DNA of 64,000 bases from Parvibacter caecicola. Its GTDB lineage: Bacteria > Actinomycetota > Coriobacteriia > Coriobacteriales > Eggerthellaceae. Shown one piece after another: positions 50,926 through 58,982 of the stretch. The position numbers and the translations under genes were made by a program. Positions within the stretch are counted from its first letter, which is position 1. Every line of letters begins with the position of its first letter. The notes beneath the pieces are model-generated. The model made no database searches. It saw nothing but the letters and a program-made list of their open reading frames with translations, and was not told where the DNA came from. The stretch is from positions 1 to 64,000 of the forward strand of contig NZ_QIBY01000009.1 in the NCBI RefSeq assembly GCF_003725335.1. The letters run 5' to 3'.

Positions 50926-52520
50926 GTGAGCTGCCGCAGGAACGTGTTGACATATCTTGAGGAGGATGCCCAGCGGCATCCGGAAAAGTGCGCTGTCGAG
51001 GAAGAGAGCCGCAGTTGCTCCTATGGCGAGCTTTTGCAGCTGAGCCGCTGCGTTGGCAGCGCTTTGGCGGCGGCCGGGGCGCGTGGGCGCGCGGTGATGG
51101 TGTTCATGGAAAAGGGCATCGATGCGCTGGCGGTGATGATGGGGGCGCTGCAAGCGGGCGCCTTCTACGTGCCGGTGGACCCGCATATTCCTGCCGAGCG
51201 GCTGACCCTGATCGCCGGCGTTTTGGAAGACCCCATCGTGGTGGTGAGCGAAGAGACGGCTGGCTTGGCAAATGAGGCCATGGGGGGGGTTCTGCTGAGA
51301 GCCAGGGAGCTGTGGTAATTCCCGTCGCGCAGCTGCTGGCGGCCGATGAGAACCCCGCCGCCCTGGAAGCGGCCCGCGCCGCCGCCACCGATGCCGACCC
51401 GGTGTACGTGCTGTTCACCTCTGGTTCCACCGGTGTGCCCAAGGGCGTGGCGGTGAGCCACCGGGCGGTGATCGACTTCATCGATGACTTCATCACCCGC
51501 TTCGGCTTCGGCCCCGACGAGCGCATTGCCAATCAAGCTCCCTTCGACTTCGACGTTTCCGTGAAGGACATTTACGGCGCTTTGGCCACTGGCAGCACGC
51601 TGGTGGTGGTGCCCCGCGCGCTGTTCTCGGCGCCGGCCGCGCTGATGGAGTACCTGCAAGGGCGCGACATCACCAACATGACCTGGGCCGTTGCCGCCCT
51701 GTGTCTCATCACCAGCCTGCACGGGCTGGAGGGGCAGCAGCTTGCCGGCGTGCGCCGCGTGCTGTTCAGCGGCGAAGTAATGCCCATCAGCCACCTGCGC
51801 GCCTGGATGGCCCACGTGCCCCAGGCCACCTTCGTGAACCTCTACGGCCCCACCGAAATCACCTGCAACTGCCTGTACCACGTGGTGGACCCCGCCCGCG
51901 AATACCCGGACGGCCTGCCGCTGGGGGTTCCCTTCGCTCATCGCGAAATTCTGCTGGTGGACGGCGAAGGTCACGCGGTTACCCAGCCGGGCGTGGAAGG
52001 GGAAATCCTCGTGCGCGGCGATTCGCTGGCGCTGGGTTACGTGGCCAATCCCGCCAAGACCGCCGAGGTATTCTGCCAGAACCCGCTGCATAACCGCTTC
52101 CCCGACCGGGTGTACCGTACCGGCGACCTGGCCGCGTTCGACAAGGCGGGCGAGCTGTTCTATCGCGGCCGCATCGATAACCAGATAAAGCATCAAGGCC
52201 ACCGCATCGAGCTGGAAGAGGTGGACCGCGCCCTGGAAGGGGTGCCCGGCGTGCAGCGTTGCCGCTGTGTGTACGACCACGACAAGCAACGGCTGATTGC
52301 CTTTTACGAGGGCGAAGCCGAGGCGCGGGCCATCCGCGACCACGTGCTGCAAACATTGCCCATCTTCATGCTGCCCTCGAAGATTCTGCCCATCGAGGCC
52401 ATGCCGCTGACGAAAAACGGCAAGGTGGACCGCCGCGCGCTTCTGGAGAAGAGCCGCGAAGCTGCCGCCGCCCGCAAGGCGCGACTGGCGCGCAACCGTG
52501 AGACGAAGGGACAACCCTAA
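50926..52520 (+). CDS. DltA-like amino-acid adenylating ligase, split by a frameshift at a G8 tract
   Basis: Start GTG 50926 with GGGGGAGA upstream. The first part (to TAA 51318) covers the N-terminal subdomain (SYGELLQLSRCVGSALAAAG, FMEKGIDALAVMMGALQAGAFYVPVDP). The rest continues in another frame from about 51290 with FTSGSTGVPKGVAVSH (A3), YGPTEITCNC (A5), YRTGDLAAF (A7), GRIDNQIKHQGHRIELEEVD (A8) and LPLTKNGKVDRRAL (A10). One extra G (G9 instead of G8 at 51282-51289) would rejoin the frames with the linker GGGSAESQGAVVIPVAQLL. Enzymes of this type load an amino acid onto a carrier protein, here that at 53892. The last residues and stop codon lie in palindromic repeat 52499. Either phase-variable, decayed, or a sequencing error. 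Confidence 0.85.
51282..51289 (+). other. G8 tract at the frameshift
   Basis: Eight consecutive G at the point where the two frames of the adenylating enzyme meet. Nine would restore a single reading frame, so slippage could switch the protein on and off. Confidence 0.8.
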
Positions 52521-52569
52521 TGTCTCATTTTGTGAAAATGAGACATTAGGGTTGTCCCTTCGTCTCACG
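52497..52569. repeat. 73-bp palindrome: head-to-head family 3 repeats
   Basis: Two inverted copies of the element seen at 1156-1184 (core GGGACAACCCTAATGTCTC) flank the centre ATTTTGTGAAAAT, giving a perfect palindrome from CGTGAGACG to CGTCTCACG. It overlaps the end of the adenylating-enzyme gene (its TAA lies within the first copy) and ends ~80 bases before the decarboxylase. Could act as a terminator or a transcript-processing point inside the operon. Its style resembles REP elements moved by Y1 (RAYT) transposases. Confidence 0.85.
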
Positions 52570-52649
52570 TGCCGTTTGCGGATTTAGATGCACCAAAGGG
52601 CACATTTCGCTACTCTGGTACGTATGTATATAAATGTAAGGAGATGGAT

Positions 52650-53846
52650 TTGAACGATAGCAAATTGGCGGGTATCGCGCAGCAGTTCGGCACGCCTGCC
52701 TACGTGTTCGATGAGGAGGCGCTGCGGCAGCGGGTGGCTTTTCTGCAGGAAAACCTGCCGGCGCGCGCGGTGCTGTGCTTCGCGGTGAAGGCCAACCCCT
52801 TCGCCATCCCGCTGATCAGCCCGGTGGTGCATCGCTTCGAGGTGTGCTCGCCCGGCGAGCTGAACATTTGCCGCGCGGTTGGCGTTGCGCCGGAGGAAAT
52901 TGTGCTCTCCGGCGTATACAAAGACGAGGCCACGCTGCGCCCGCTGGTGGAATCGGGGGCGCCCATCCATCGCTACACCGTGGAATCGGCGGGGCAATTC
53001 CAGCTGTTGTACAAGCTGGCGAAGGAGTTTGGCCGTAAGCTGCCGCTGCTTTTGAGGGTAACTACCGGAACGCAGTTCGGCATGGACGAAGTCGTGGTGC
53101 GCAGCATTATCGCCCAGTACGGCGCCGACGACACGGTGGACATCTGCGGGCTGCAGGTGTTCTCCGGCACTCAGAAAACCACGGCCCGCCGCACCCGCAA
53201 AGAGCTGGCCGCGGCCGATGCCCTCATCGCGCAGCTGCGGGACGACTACGGCTTCGAGGTGCGGGAATTCGAGTTTGGCCCCGGCTTGCCGGTGGAGTAT
53301 TTCGACGACTATGACGAAGCAGGCGAACGGGCGCTACTGGCGGAGGTGAGCGAGCTTTTGGAGGGCATGGCCTTCCAAGGGCCGCTGACGCTGGAAATCG
53401 GCCGCAGCTTGGTGGCCAGTTGCGGCACCTACCTCACCAGCGTGGTGGACGCCAAAACCAACAAGGGCGAGCGCTACGCCATCGTGGATGGCGGCAAGCA
53501 CCAGATGGTGTATTACGGTGGCGGTCTGGTGATGCGCCAGCCTCCCTGCCGACAGTTGGGGCTTGAGGGGGCCGATGAGGCCACGCTGGAGCAGGCGCTG
53601 CCGTGGAATTTGTGCGGGTCGCTCTGCACCACTAACGACTTTCTGGCGAAGGAGGTGCCGGCGGTGGACTTGGCCGTGGGCGACGTGATTGCCTTCGACC
53701 GCACCGGCGCTTACTGCATGACCGAGGGCATTTCGCTGTTCCTGTCCCGCGACCTGCCCAAAGTGGTGTACACCAAGGCCGATGGCACCTGCAAACTGGT
53801 GCGCGAAGGCATCCCCACCGACCCGCTGAACACCCCGCAGCTGTAG
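52650..53846 (+). CDS. PLP-dependent decarboxylase, LysA/ornithine-decarboxylase fold
   Basis: 398 residues from TTG 52650, which has AAGGAG six bases upstream; ATG 52644 is too close to it. Fold type III barrel with PLP lysine near residue 47 in CFAVKANP, FEVCSPGELNICRAVGV, FGMDEVVV, and FGPGLPVEYF. The C-terminal domain keeps the decarboxylase-type Cys block LCGSLCTTNDFLAKEV and GDVIAFDRTGAYCMTEG. Lying between a carrier-protein ligase and the carrier protein, it resembles BtrK, which decarboxylates glutamyl-S-carrier protein in butirosin synthesis. Whether the substrate here is free or carrier-bound, and which amino acid, is unknown. Confidence 0.88.
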   Translation: MNDSKLAGIAQQFGTPAYVFDEEALRQRVAFLQENLPARAVLCFAVKANPFAIPLISPVVHRFEVCSPGELNICRAVGVAPEEIVLSGVYKDEATLRPLVESGAPIHRYTVESAGQFQLLYKLAKEFGRKLPLLLRVTTGTQFGMDEVVVRSIIAQYGADDTVDICGLQVFSGTQKTTARRTRKELAAADALIAQLRDDYGFEVREFEFGPGLPVEYFDDYDEAGERALLAEVSELLEGMAFQGPLTLEIGRSLVASCGTYLTSVVDAKTNKGERYAIVDGGKHQMVYYGGGLVMRQPPCRQLGLEGADEATLEQALPWNLCGSLCTTNDFLAKEVPAVDLAVGDVIAFDRTGAYCMTEGISLFLSRDLPKVVYTKADGTCKLVREGIPTDPLNTPQL

Positions 53847-53891
53847 ACGCAATCAAAAGCCAAACAGGCTTTTCAAGACCAAGGAGGAACC

Positions 53892-54128
53892 ATGGAAGAA
53901 CGTGAAGCGATCATCGAGATCCTGGAAGAGCTGGCCCCCGGCGGCGACTTCGAGGGCTGCACCACCCTGGTGGACAGCCGCGTGCTGGACTCGCTGACCA
54001 TTGTGGCCCTGGTGAGCGAGCTGGAAGACGCTTTCGACATCACCATCCCGGCCGTGGAGGTAGTGGTGGAGAACTTCAACTCCGTCGACGGCCTCACCGC
54101 CATGGTGCAACGCCTCATGGAAGATTAG
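53892..54128 (+). CDS. Acyl/peptidyl carrier protein, DltC-like
   Basis: 78 residues, acidic, with phosphopantetheine-accepting Ser34 in VLDSLTIVALVSELEDAF. AAGGAGG precedes the ATG. Length and DSLTIV motif fit stand-alone carrier proteins such as DltC. It should be charged by the adenylating enzyme upstream and used by the membrane acyltransferase downstream. Confidence 0.93.
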   Translation: MEEREAIIEILEELAPGGDFEGCTTLVDSRVLDSLTIVALVSELEDAFDITIPAVEVVVENFNSVDGLTAMVQRLMED

Positions 54129-54166
54129 AGTCGTTCCGCCGTCCTGGCGGACGGCGGAACGACTCG
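54129..54166 (+). terminator. Strong hairpin after the carrier-protein gene
   Basis: 17-bp perfect stem GAGTCGTTCCGCCGTCC / GGACGGCGGAACGACTC directly after the stop, without a T-run. Could be a stabilising or attenuating hairpin within the operon. The remaining gap to 54431 contains repeat copies at 54318 and 54363. Confidence 0.6.
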
Positions 54167-54317
54167 TCCGCTGAGGCTTCCCCATGCGCCCATCCTTGCC
54201 CTTCAGGCCTTTCCCTCGCGCACAGAAGTGCGCTCGGCCGGCCTTCAGGGCAATTATGGGCACCTGGGAAACCCTCAGCTGCTGGCGTAAACCTGTGGTG
54301 ATTTGCTGAGCCGGATT

Positions 54318-54344
54318 CGTAGGGCAGAGATTCTATCTCTGCCT
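54318..54344. repeat. Family 1 palindromic repeat, copy 8
   Basis: Perfect-arm copy identical in core to the one at 12306, 50 kb away, in the carrier-protein/MBOAT gap. Confidence 0.88.
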
Positions 54345-54362
54345 TCCCGAGCAATCGCATTC

Positions 54363-54389
54363 ACCTGACGTTATCCCCGTCCCCCTGTC
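54363..54389. repeat. Single copy of the foldback-element end (family 2)
   Basis: Same as the terminal repeat at 12502-12527 with one extra C (GACGTTATCCCCGTCCCC). As at 12.3 kb, it lies close to a family 1 repeat. Confidence 0.8.
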
Positions 54390-54431
54390 ACGGGGGGCAA
54401 CCGGTACTGTTCCCTCTTGGTTTTTGGACTT

Positions 54432-56021
54432 ATGACTTCTTACTTTACGCTTTTGTTTTTGGGCATCTTTTTGCCGCTGACGGTGGTGGTGTACGCTGCT
54501 GTGCCGAAAAAGGCGCGGTGGGTGGTGCTGCTTTTGGCCAGCTACGCGTTTTTCTTCGCCCTCAGCCGCGTGCTCATTTTGGCGCTGCTGGTGTCAACCC
54601 TGAGCATTTATATATGCGGCCGCGGCATGGGGGCGCTCATCGTCCGCCGCGACGAGGCGCTGGCGCAGGCGAAGTCGGGCAAAAAGGAAATCCGCAAAAC
54701 CTTCGCCCGCAAGATGAAATGGGTGATGGTGGCCGGCCTGCTGGTGAACTTCGGGCTGCTGGCCGCCTACAAGTACCTGCATTTCTTCGCCAGCATCATC
54801 GACGGCGGCCTGGCCCTCATCGGCATTCACCTGAACATCCAGCTGCCGGTTTGGGCCGCCCCCATCGGCATCTCCTTCTACACACTCATGGCCGGCTCGT
54901 ATCTGGTGGACGTGTTCCGCGGCACCATCCCCGCCGAGAAAAACCTGGGGAAAGTGGCGCTGTTCCTGGGCTTCTTCCCTCAAATCATGGAAGGTCCCAT
55001 TGCGCGGTTCGGCCAAACTGCCGACCAGCTGATGGCCGGCAACCCTGTGTCGCGGGCCAACCTGTACGCCGGCACGCTGCGCATGCTGTACGGCCTGTGC
55101 AAGAAGATCATCGTGGCCGACCGCTTGAACGCCTTTGTGAAGCTGGTGTTCGACAACTACGGCTGCTACGACGGCGGCATGATCGCGCTGGGCGCGGTGC
55201 TGTACACCCTGCAGCTGTACTGCGATTTCTCCGGCACCATGGACCTGGCGCTGGGCATGGGGCGCATTTTCGGCGTCACGCTGCCCGAGAACTTTCGCCA
55301 GCCTTTCTTCAGCCGCACCGCCTCCGGCTTTTGGCAGCGGTGGCACATCACGCTGGGTAGCTGGCTGCGGGACTACGTGTACTACCCGGTTTCGCTGTCG
55401 AAGCCGGCGAAAACCCTCACCAAGCACGCCCGCAAAAAGCTGGGCAACCGCTATGGGCCGCTGCTGGCCAGCTCGCTGGCGCTCATTTGCGTGTGGCTGG
55501 GCAACGGCCTGTGGCACGGCGCCGGCAGCCAGTACCTGTTCTTCGGTATCTACTACTTCGTACTGATTGTGGCGGGCAGCCTCATCGAGCCCACGGCGGC
55601 GCGGTTGGCCGAGCGGCTGCACGTGAGCCGCGAGAGTGTGGGCTGGCGAGCCTTCCAAATTGCCCGCACGCTGGTGATCATCGTGGTGGGCGAGCTGTTC
55701 TTCCGCGCCAACGGCCTCGCGGCCGGCTTCGAGATGTTCGGCACCATGGTCACCGGCTTCACGTTCGAGTCGTTCGCGAACGGCACGGTGCTTTCCATGG
55801 GGATGGACGGGAAAGACTTCGCCGTGGTGGCGATTGCGGTTGTGGCGCTGCTGGTGGTGGGTATTCTGCGCGAGCGCGGGGTGGACATCATTGGCCGGGT
55901 GGGCGCCTGGAAGCTGCCAGCTCGTTGGGCCGTGTGGTACGGGCTGTTCCTGGTGCTGCTGATTTTCGGTGCCTACGGGGCTGCATACACGCCAGTTGAC
56001 CCCATGTACGCGCAGTTTTAG
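54432..56021 (+). CDS. MBOAT-family membrane acyltransferase, DltB/AlgI-like
   Basis: 529 residues, ten or more spans. PVWAAPIGISFYTLMAGSYLVDVFRG, FPQIMEGPIARFGQTADQL and FWQRWHITLGSWLRDYVYYPV are family blocks; the catalytic His is in LGNGLWHGAG near residue 362. It would pass an acyl group from the carrier protein across the membrane, as DltB does with D-alanine. About 100 residues longer than typical DltB, closer to AlgI size. Confidence 0.92.
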   Translation: MTSYFTLLFLGIFLPLTVVVYAAVPKKARWVVLLLASYAFFFALSRVLILALLVSTLSIYICGRGMGALIVRRDEALAQAKSGKKEIRKTFARKMKWVMVAGLLVNFGLLAAYKYLHFFASIIDGGLALIGIHLNIQLPVWAAPIGISFYTLMAGSYLVDVFRGTIPAEKNLGKVALFLGFFPQIMEGPIARFGQTADQLMAGNPVSRANLYAGTLRMLYGLCKKIIVADRLNAFVKLVFDNYGCYDGGMIALGAVLYTLQLYCDFSGTMDLALGMGRIFGVTLPENFRQPFFSRTASGFWQRWHITLGSWLRDYVYYPVSLSKPAKTLTKHARKKLGNRYGPLLASSLALICVWLGNGLWHGAGSQYLFFGIYYFVLIVAGSLIEPTAARLAERLHVSRESVGWRAFQIARTLVIIVVGELFFRANGLAAGFEMFGTMVTGFTFESFANGTVLSMGMDGKDFAVVAIAVVALLVVGILRERGVDIIGRVGAWKLPARWAVWYGLFLVLLIFGAYGAAYTPVDPMYAQF

Positions 56022-56044
56022 TTGGATGGATTGAGGTTTTGCAA

Positions 56045-57049
56045 GTGAGTGCGATGAACCAGAAATTGAAAAACGGTGTGCGCTCTGCTGGGGCGATGGT
56101 GGCGTTTTTTGCCATTGGCCTGGCGCTGGTGCTGGCTTTGGGGCCGGTGCTGCAGCCGAAGAGCAACACTGCCGAGGCGGGTATGATCAACGCCTCTTCC
56201 AACGCGTTTATCGGGGAAGCCCCTGACACCATCGATGCCGTGTTCATTGGCGACAGCGAAACCTACACCTCGCTTTCGCCTATGGAAATGTGGAAGACCC
56301 ACGGCCTGGCCACCTACAACTGCTCCACCAGCGGCCAGACGCTGCCCTATTGCAGCACTTTTTTGGACCGGGTGCTGAAAACCCAGCATCCGAAGGTGGT
56401 GTTCTTGGAGGCCAACGCGCTGTTCCGCCGTTTTTCCTACGAGAAGGTGGTGGCCCGCGCCGTGAACGACGCTTTCCCCGCCCTGGAGCACCACGACCGT
56501 TGGAAGCAGCTGACCTGGGAAGACTTCGTAATCGATTCGAATCATACATGGACCGACAGCCTTAAGGGGTTCAAGATGCGGTTTGTGCACAAGGCTCCCA
56601 ACCAGGCGAAAATCGCCGAGAACGAGGCCCTGCACCCGCTGAAAACCAACATCCCGGCCCGCAATCTGGCCATTCTGGAGTCCATGAACGAGCGCTGCAA
56701 AGAACACGGCGCCCAGCTGGTGGTGGTTGCCACGCCTTCCATCATCAACTGGAACGAAGAGCGCCAGGCTACCATGGAAAAGGTATCGGCCGAAACCGGC
56801 ATCCCCTTTCTGAACATGAACGATGGGGAGCATAAGGTGGACATCGACTGGAACTGCGAAAGCTACGACGGCGGCGACCACGTGAACTATGCGGGAGCTT
56901 TGAAGGTGTCGGAAATGATGGCCGACGTACTGGTGAACCAGTACGGCTTGCAGGATCACCGGGGCGATGCCGCCTACGATTCTTTTGCCAACGCCCTGCC
57001 CGAGTACGAGGCCCTGGTGGAGAAAAAGCAACCCACTGCCCTGGATTAG
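56045..57049 (+). CDS. SGNH-type surface-modification protein, DltD-like role
   Basis: About 334 residues; GTG 56045 chosen (GAGG upstream), ATG 56054 possible. One N-terminal span then an outside SGNH domain: VFIGDSETYTSLSPMEMW with the presumed nucleophile Ser, NCSTSGQTLPYC, and the Asp/His pair in YDGGDHVNYAGA. Partner of the MBOAT protein, as DltD and AlgX/AlgJ are of theirs. Twenty-odd bases downstream of the acyltransferase gene. Confidence 0.85.
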   Translation: MSAMNQKLKNGVRSAGAMVAFFAIGLALVLALGPVLQPKSNTAEAGMINASSNAFIGEAPDTIDAVFIGDSETYTSLSPMEMWKTHGLATYNCSTSGQTLPYCSTFLDRVLKTQHPKVVFLEANALFRRFSYEKVVARAVNDAFPALEHHDRWKQLTWEDFVIDSNHTWTDSLKGFKMRFVHKAPNQAKIAENEALHPLKTNIPARNLAILESMNERCKEHGAQLVVVATPSIINWNEERQATMEKVSAETGIPFLNMNDGEHKVDIDWNCESYDGGDHVNYAGALKVSEMMADVLVNQYGLQDHRGDAAYDSFANALPEYEALVEKKQPTALD

Positions 57050-57113
57050 TTCAGCTTTTCGGGAACAAATCGGTACCGTATTTCTGCGCATCCTGCGAAC
57101 TTTCTCCATGCAG

Positions 57114-57159
57114 TTGAACCACTGTGCTTTAATGGTTCAAATTCGTTTAGGAGGTTCAA
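57114..57159. promoter_or_regulatory. GGTTCAA boxes upstream of the XRE-aminotransferase
   Basis: TTGAACC (57114-57120) and GGTTCAA (57134-57140) form an inverted pair, and a further GGTTCAA lies at 57153-57159, overlapping the ribosome binding site. More copies occur inside the gene (57427, 57446, each 19 bp apart as in the promoter). Probably the binding site of the gene's own XRE domain. Confidence 0.55.
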
Positions 57160-57160
57160 A

Positions 57161-58822
57161 ATGGAATTGAACTCGTTTGACAAGCGTTTGCGCTGGGCGA
57201 TGGAAGCTCAGGGAATGAAACAGGCCGACTTGATTCGCCTGGCTTCTGAAATGGGCGTTAAGCTGGGAAAAAGCCAAGTGAGCCAATATGTGAGCGGAAA
57301 GACGGCGCCGCGCAAAGAAGTTCTATTTACCCTTGCCTCCATTTTGTCCGTTGAACCTTCTTGGCTGCAGGACGGCGCTGGCGACCCCTTTGCGCCTGGC
57401 GTTATCTCGATGGCGGCTGCGGCCGCGGTTCAAGCTGAAGGACGCGGTTCAAAATTCGGAAGTTCATTGCGTTCAAAATTTGGTTCAGCCGAAAATGAAC
57501 CTGTAGTTCCGCCGGTTCATCGCGCCACCATCACCTCTACCCCTGCTTCTCCGGTGGCCCCAACGGTGCCCTTCCCCGAACAGGAGCGCGACCCCCTGGC
57601 GGCCCCGCTGCCCCCCATCACCAAGTCCACCAAACTGGACAACGTGCTGTACGACGTGCGCGGCCCGGTGGCCGAAGAGGCGGCCCGCATGGAGGCGGCC
57701 GGCACCCAAATCCTGAAGCTGAACATCGGCAACCCCGCCCCCTTCGGATTCCGCACTCCCGACGAAGTGATCTATGACATGCGCACTCAGCTCACCGACT
57801 GCGAGGGCTATTCCGACTCCAAGGGTTTGTTCTCGGCGCGCAAGGCCATCATGCAGTACGCGCAAATCAAGGGCATTCCCCATGTGACCATCGAGGACGT
57901 CTACACCGGCAACGGCGTCAGCGAGCTGATCAACATCTCGCTCTCGGCGCTGCTGGACAACGGCGACGAGGTGCTGGTGCCCTCTCCGGACTATCCGCTG
58001 TGGACCGCCTGCGTGAACCTGGCCGGTGGCACCGCCGTTCACTATATATGTGACGAGCAAGCGGAGTGGAACCCCGACTTGGATGACATCCGCAGCAAAA
58101 TCACCCCGCGCACCAAAGCCATCGTGGTGATCAACCCCAACAACCCCACCGGCGCCCTCTATTCCCGCGAGGTGCTGGAAGGCATTGTGGAGATTGCCCG
58201 CCAGCACGGCCTCATCGTGTTCTCCGATGAGATTTACGACCGCCTGGTGATGGACGGCTTCGAGCACATTTCCACCGCATCGCTGGCGCCGGATCTGTTC
58301 TGCGTCACCTTCAGCGGCCTGTCGAAGTCGCACATGGTGGCCGGCTACCGCATTGGCTGGATGATCCTTTCCGGTCCGAAGTGGCGGGCGAAGGACTACA
58401 TTTTGGGACTGAACATGCTGTGCAACATGCGTATGTGCTCGAACGTGCCGGCGCAGTCTATCGTGCAGACGGCCCTGGGTGGCCATCAGTCCGTGAACGG
58501 CTACATCGCCCCCGGCGGCCGCGTGTACGAGCAGCGCGATTTCGTGTACGAGGCGCTGAACGCCATCCCCGGCGTAACGGCGGTGAAGCCGAAGGCGGGC
58601 TTCTACATCTTCCCGAAGTTGGACGTGAAGCGCTTCAACATCACTGACGACGAGCAGTTCGCGTTGGATTTGCTTCACGACCAGAAGGTGCTCATCTCCC
58701 ACGGCGGCGCCTTCAACTGGAAGCAGCCGGACCATTTCCGCGTGGTGTTCCTGCCGCGGGTGGAAGTGCTGGAAGAAACCATGGACAAGCTGGCCCAATT
58801 CCTCGCCACCTATCGCCAGTAG
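57161..58822 (+). CDS. XRE helix-turn-helix fused to a class I aminotransferase
   Basis: 553 residues. Residues 1-~65 are an XRE domain (FDKRLRWAMEAQGMKQADLIRLASEMGVKLGKSQVSQYVSGKTAPRKEVLFTLASIL). A ~90-residue linker contains the duplicated SKFGSSLRSKFGS. From about residue 155 an AlaA-like aminotransferase follows: LKLNIGNPAPFGFRTPDEV, TGNGVSELINIS, VINPNNPTGALYS, FSDEIYDRL, and PLP lysine in FSGLSKSHMVAGYRIGWM. It likely transaminates alanine/pyruvate or similar and may regulate its own gene. It follows the dlt-like operon but has its own promoter. Confidence 0.9.
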   Translation: MELNSFDKRLRWAMEAQGMKQADLIRLASEMGVKLGKSQVSQYVSGKTAPRKEVLFTLASILSVEPSWLQDGAGDPFAPGVISMAAAAAVQAEGRGSKFGSSLRSKFGSAENEPVVPPVHRATITSTPASPVAPTVPFPEQERDPLAAPLPPITKSTKLDNVLYDVRGPVAEEAARMEAAGTQILKLNIGNPAPFGFRTPDEVIYDMRTQLTDCEGYSDSKGLFSARKAIMQYAQIKGIPHVTIEDVYTGNGVSELINISLSALLDNGDEVLVPSPDYPLWTACVNLAGGTAVHYICDEQAEWNPDLDDIRSKITPRTKAIVVINPNNPTGALYSREVLEGIVEIARQHGLIVFSDEIYDRLVMDGFEHISTASLAPDLFCVTFSGLSKSHMVAGYRIGWMILSGPKWRAKDYILGLNMLCNMRMCSNVPAQSIVQTALGGHQSVNGYIAPGGRVYEQRDFVYEALNAIPGVTAVKPKAGFYIFPKLDVKRFNITDDEQFALDLLHDQKVLISHGGAFNWKQPDHFRVVFLPRVEVLEETMDKLAQFLATYRQ

Positions 58823-58982
58823 CGAGTCCCGCCTCACCCCCCTGCTGCTGCCCCTTCCCGTGGGGGCAAAATTGTCTTATGATAATCTGCACTAATCCGG
58901 TTGCTTGCCGCGCCGTTGAAGCGTTGGCGTGCAGAAAGCGCGATGGCCGCGAGGGCCATAGGACGAAGCCGAAGGGGGAGGC

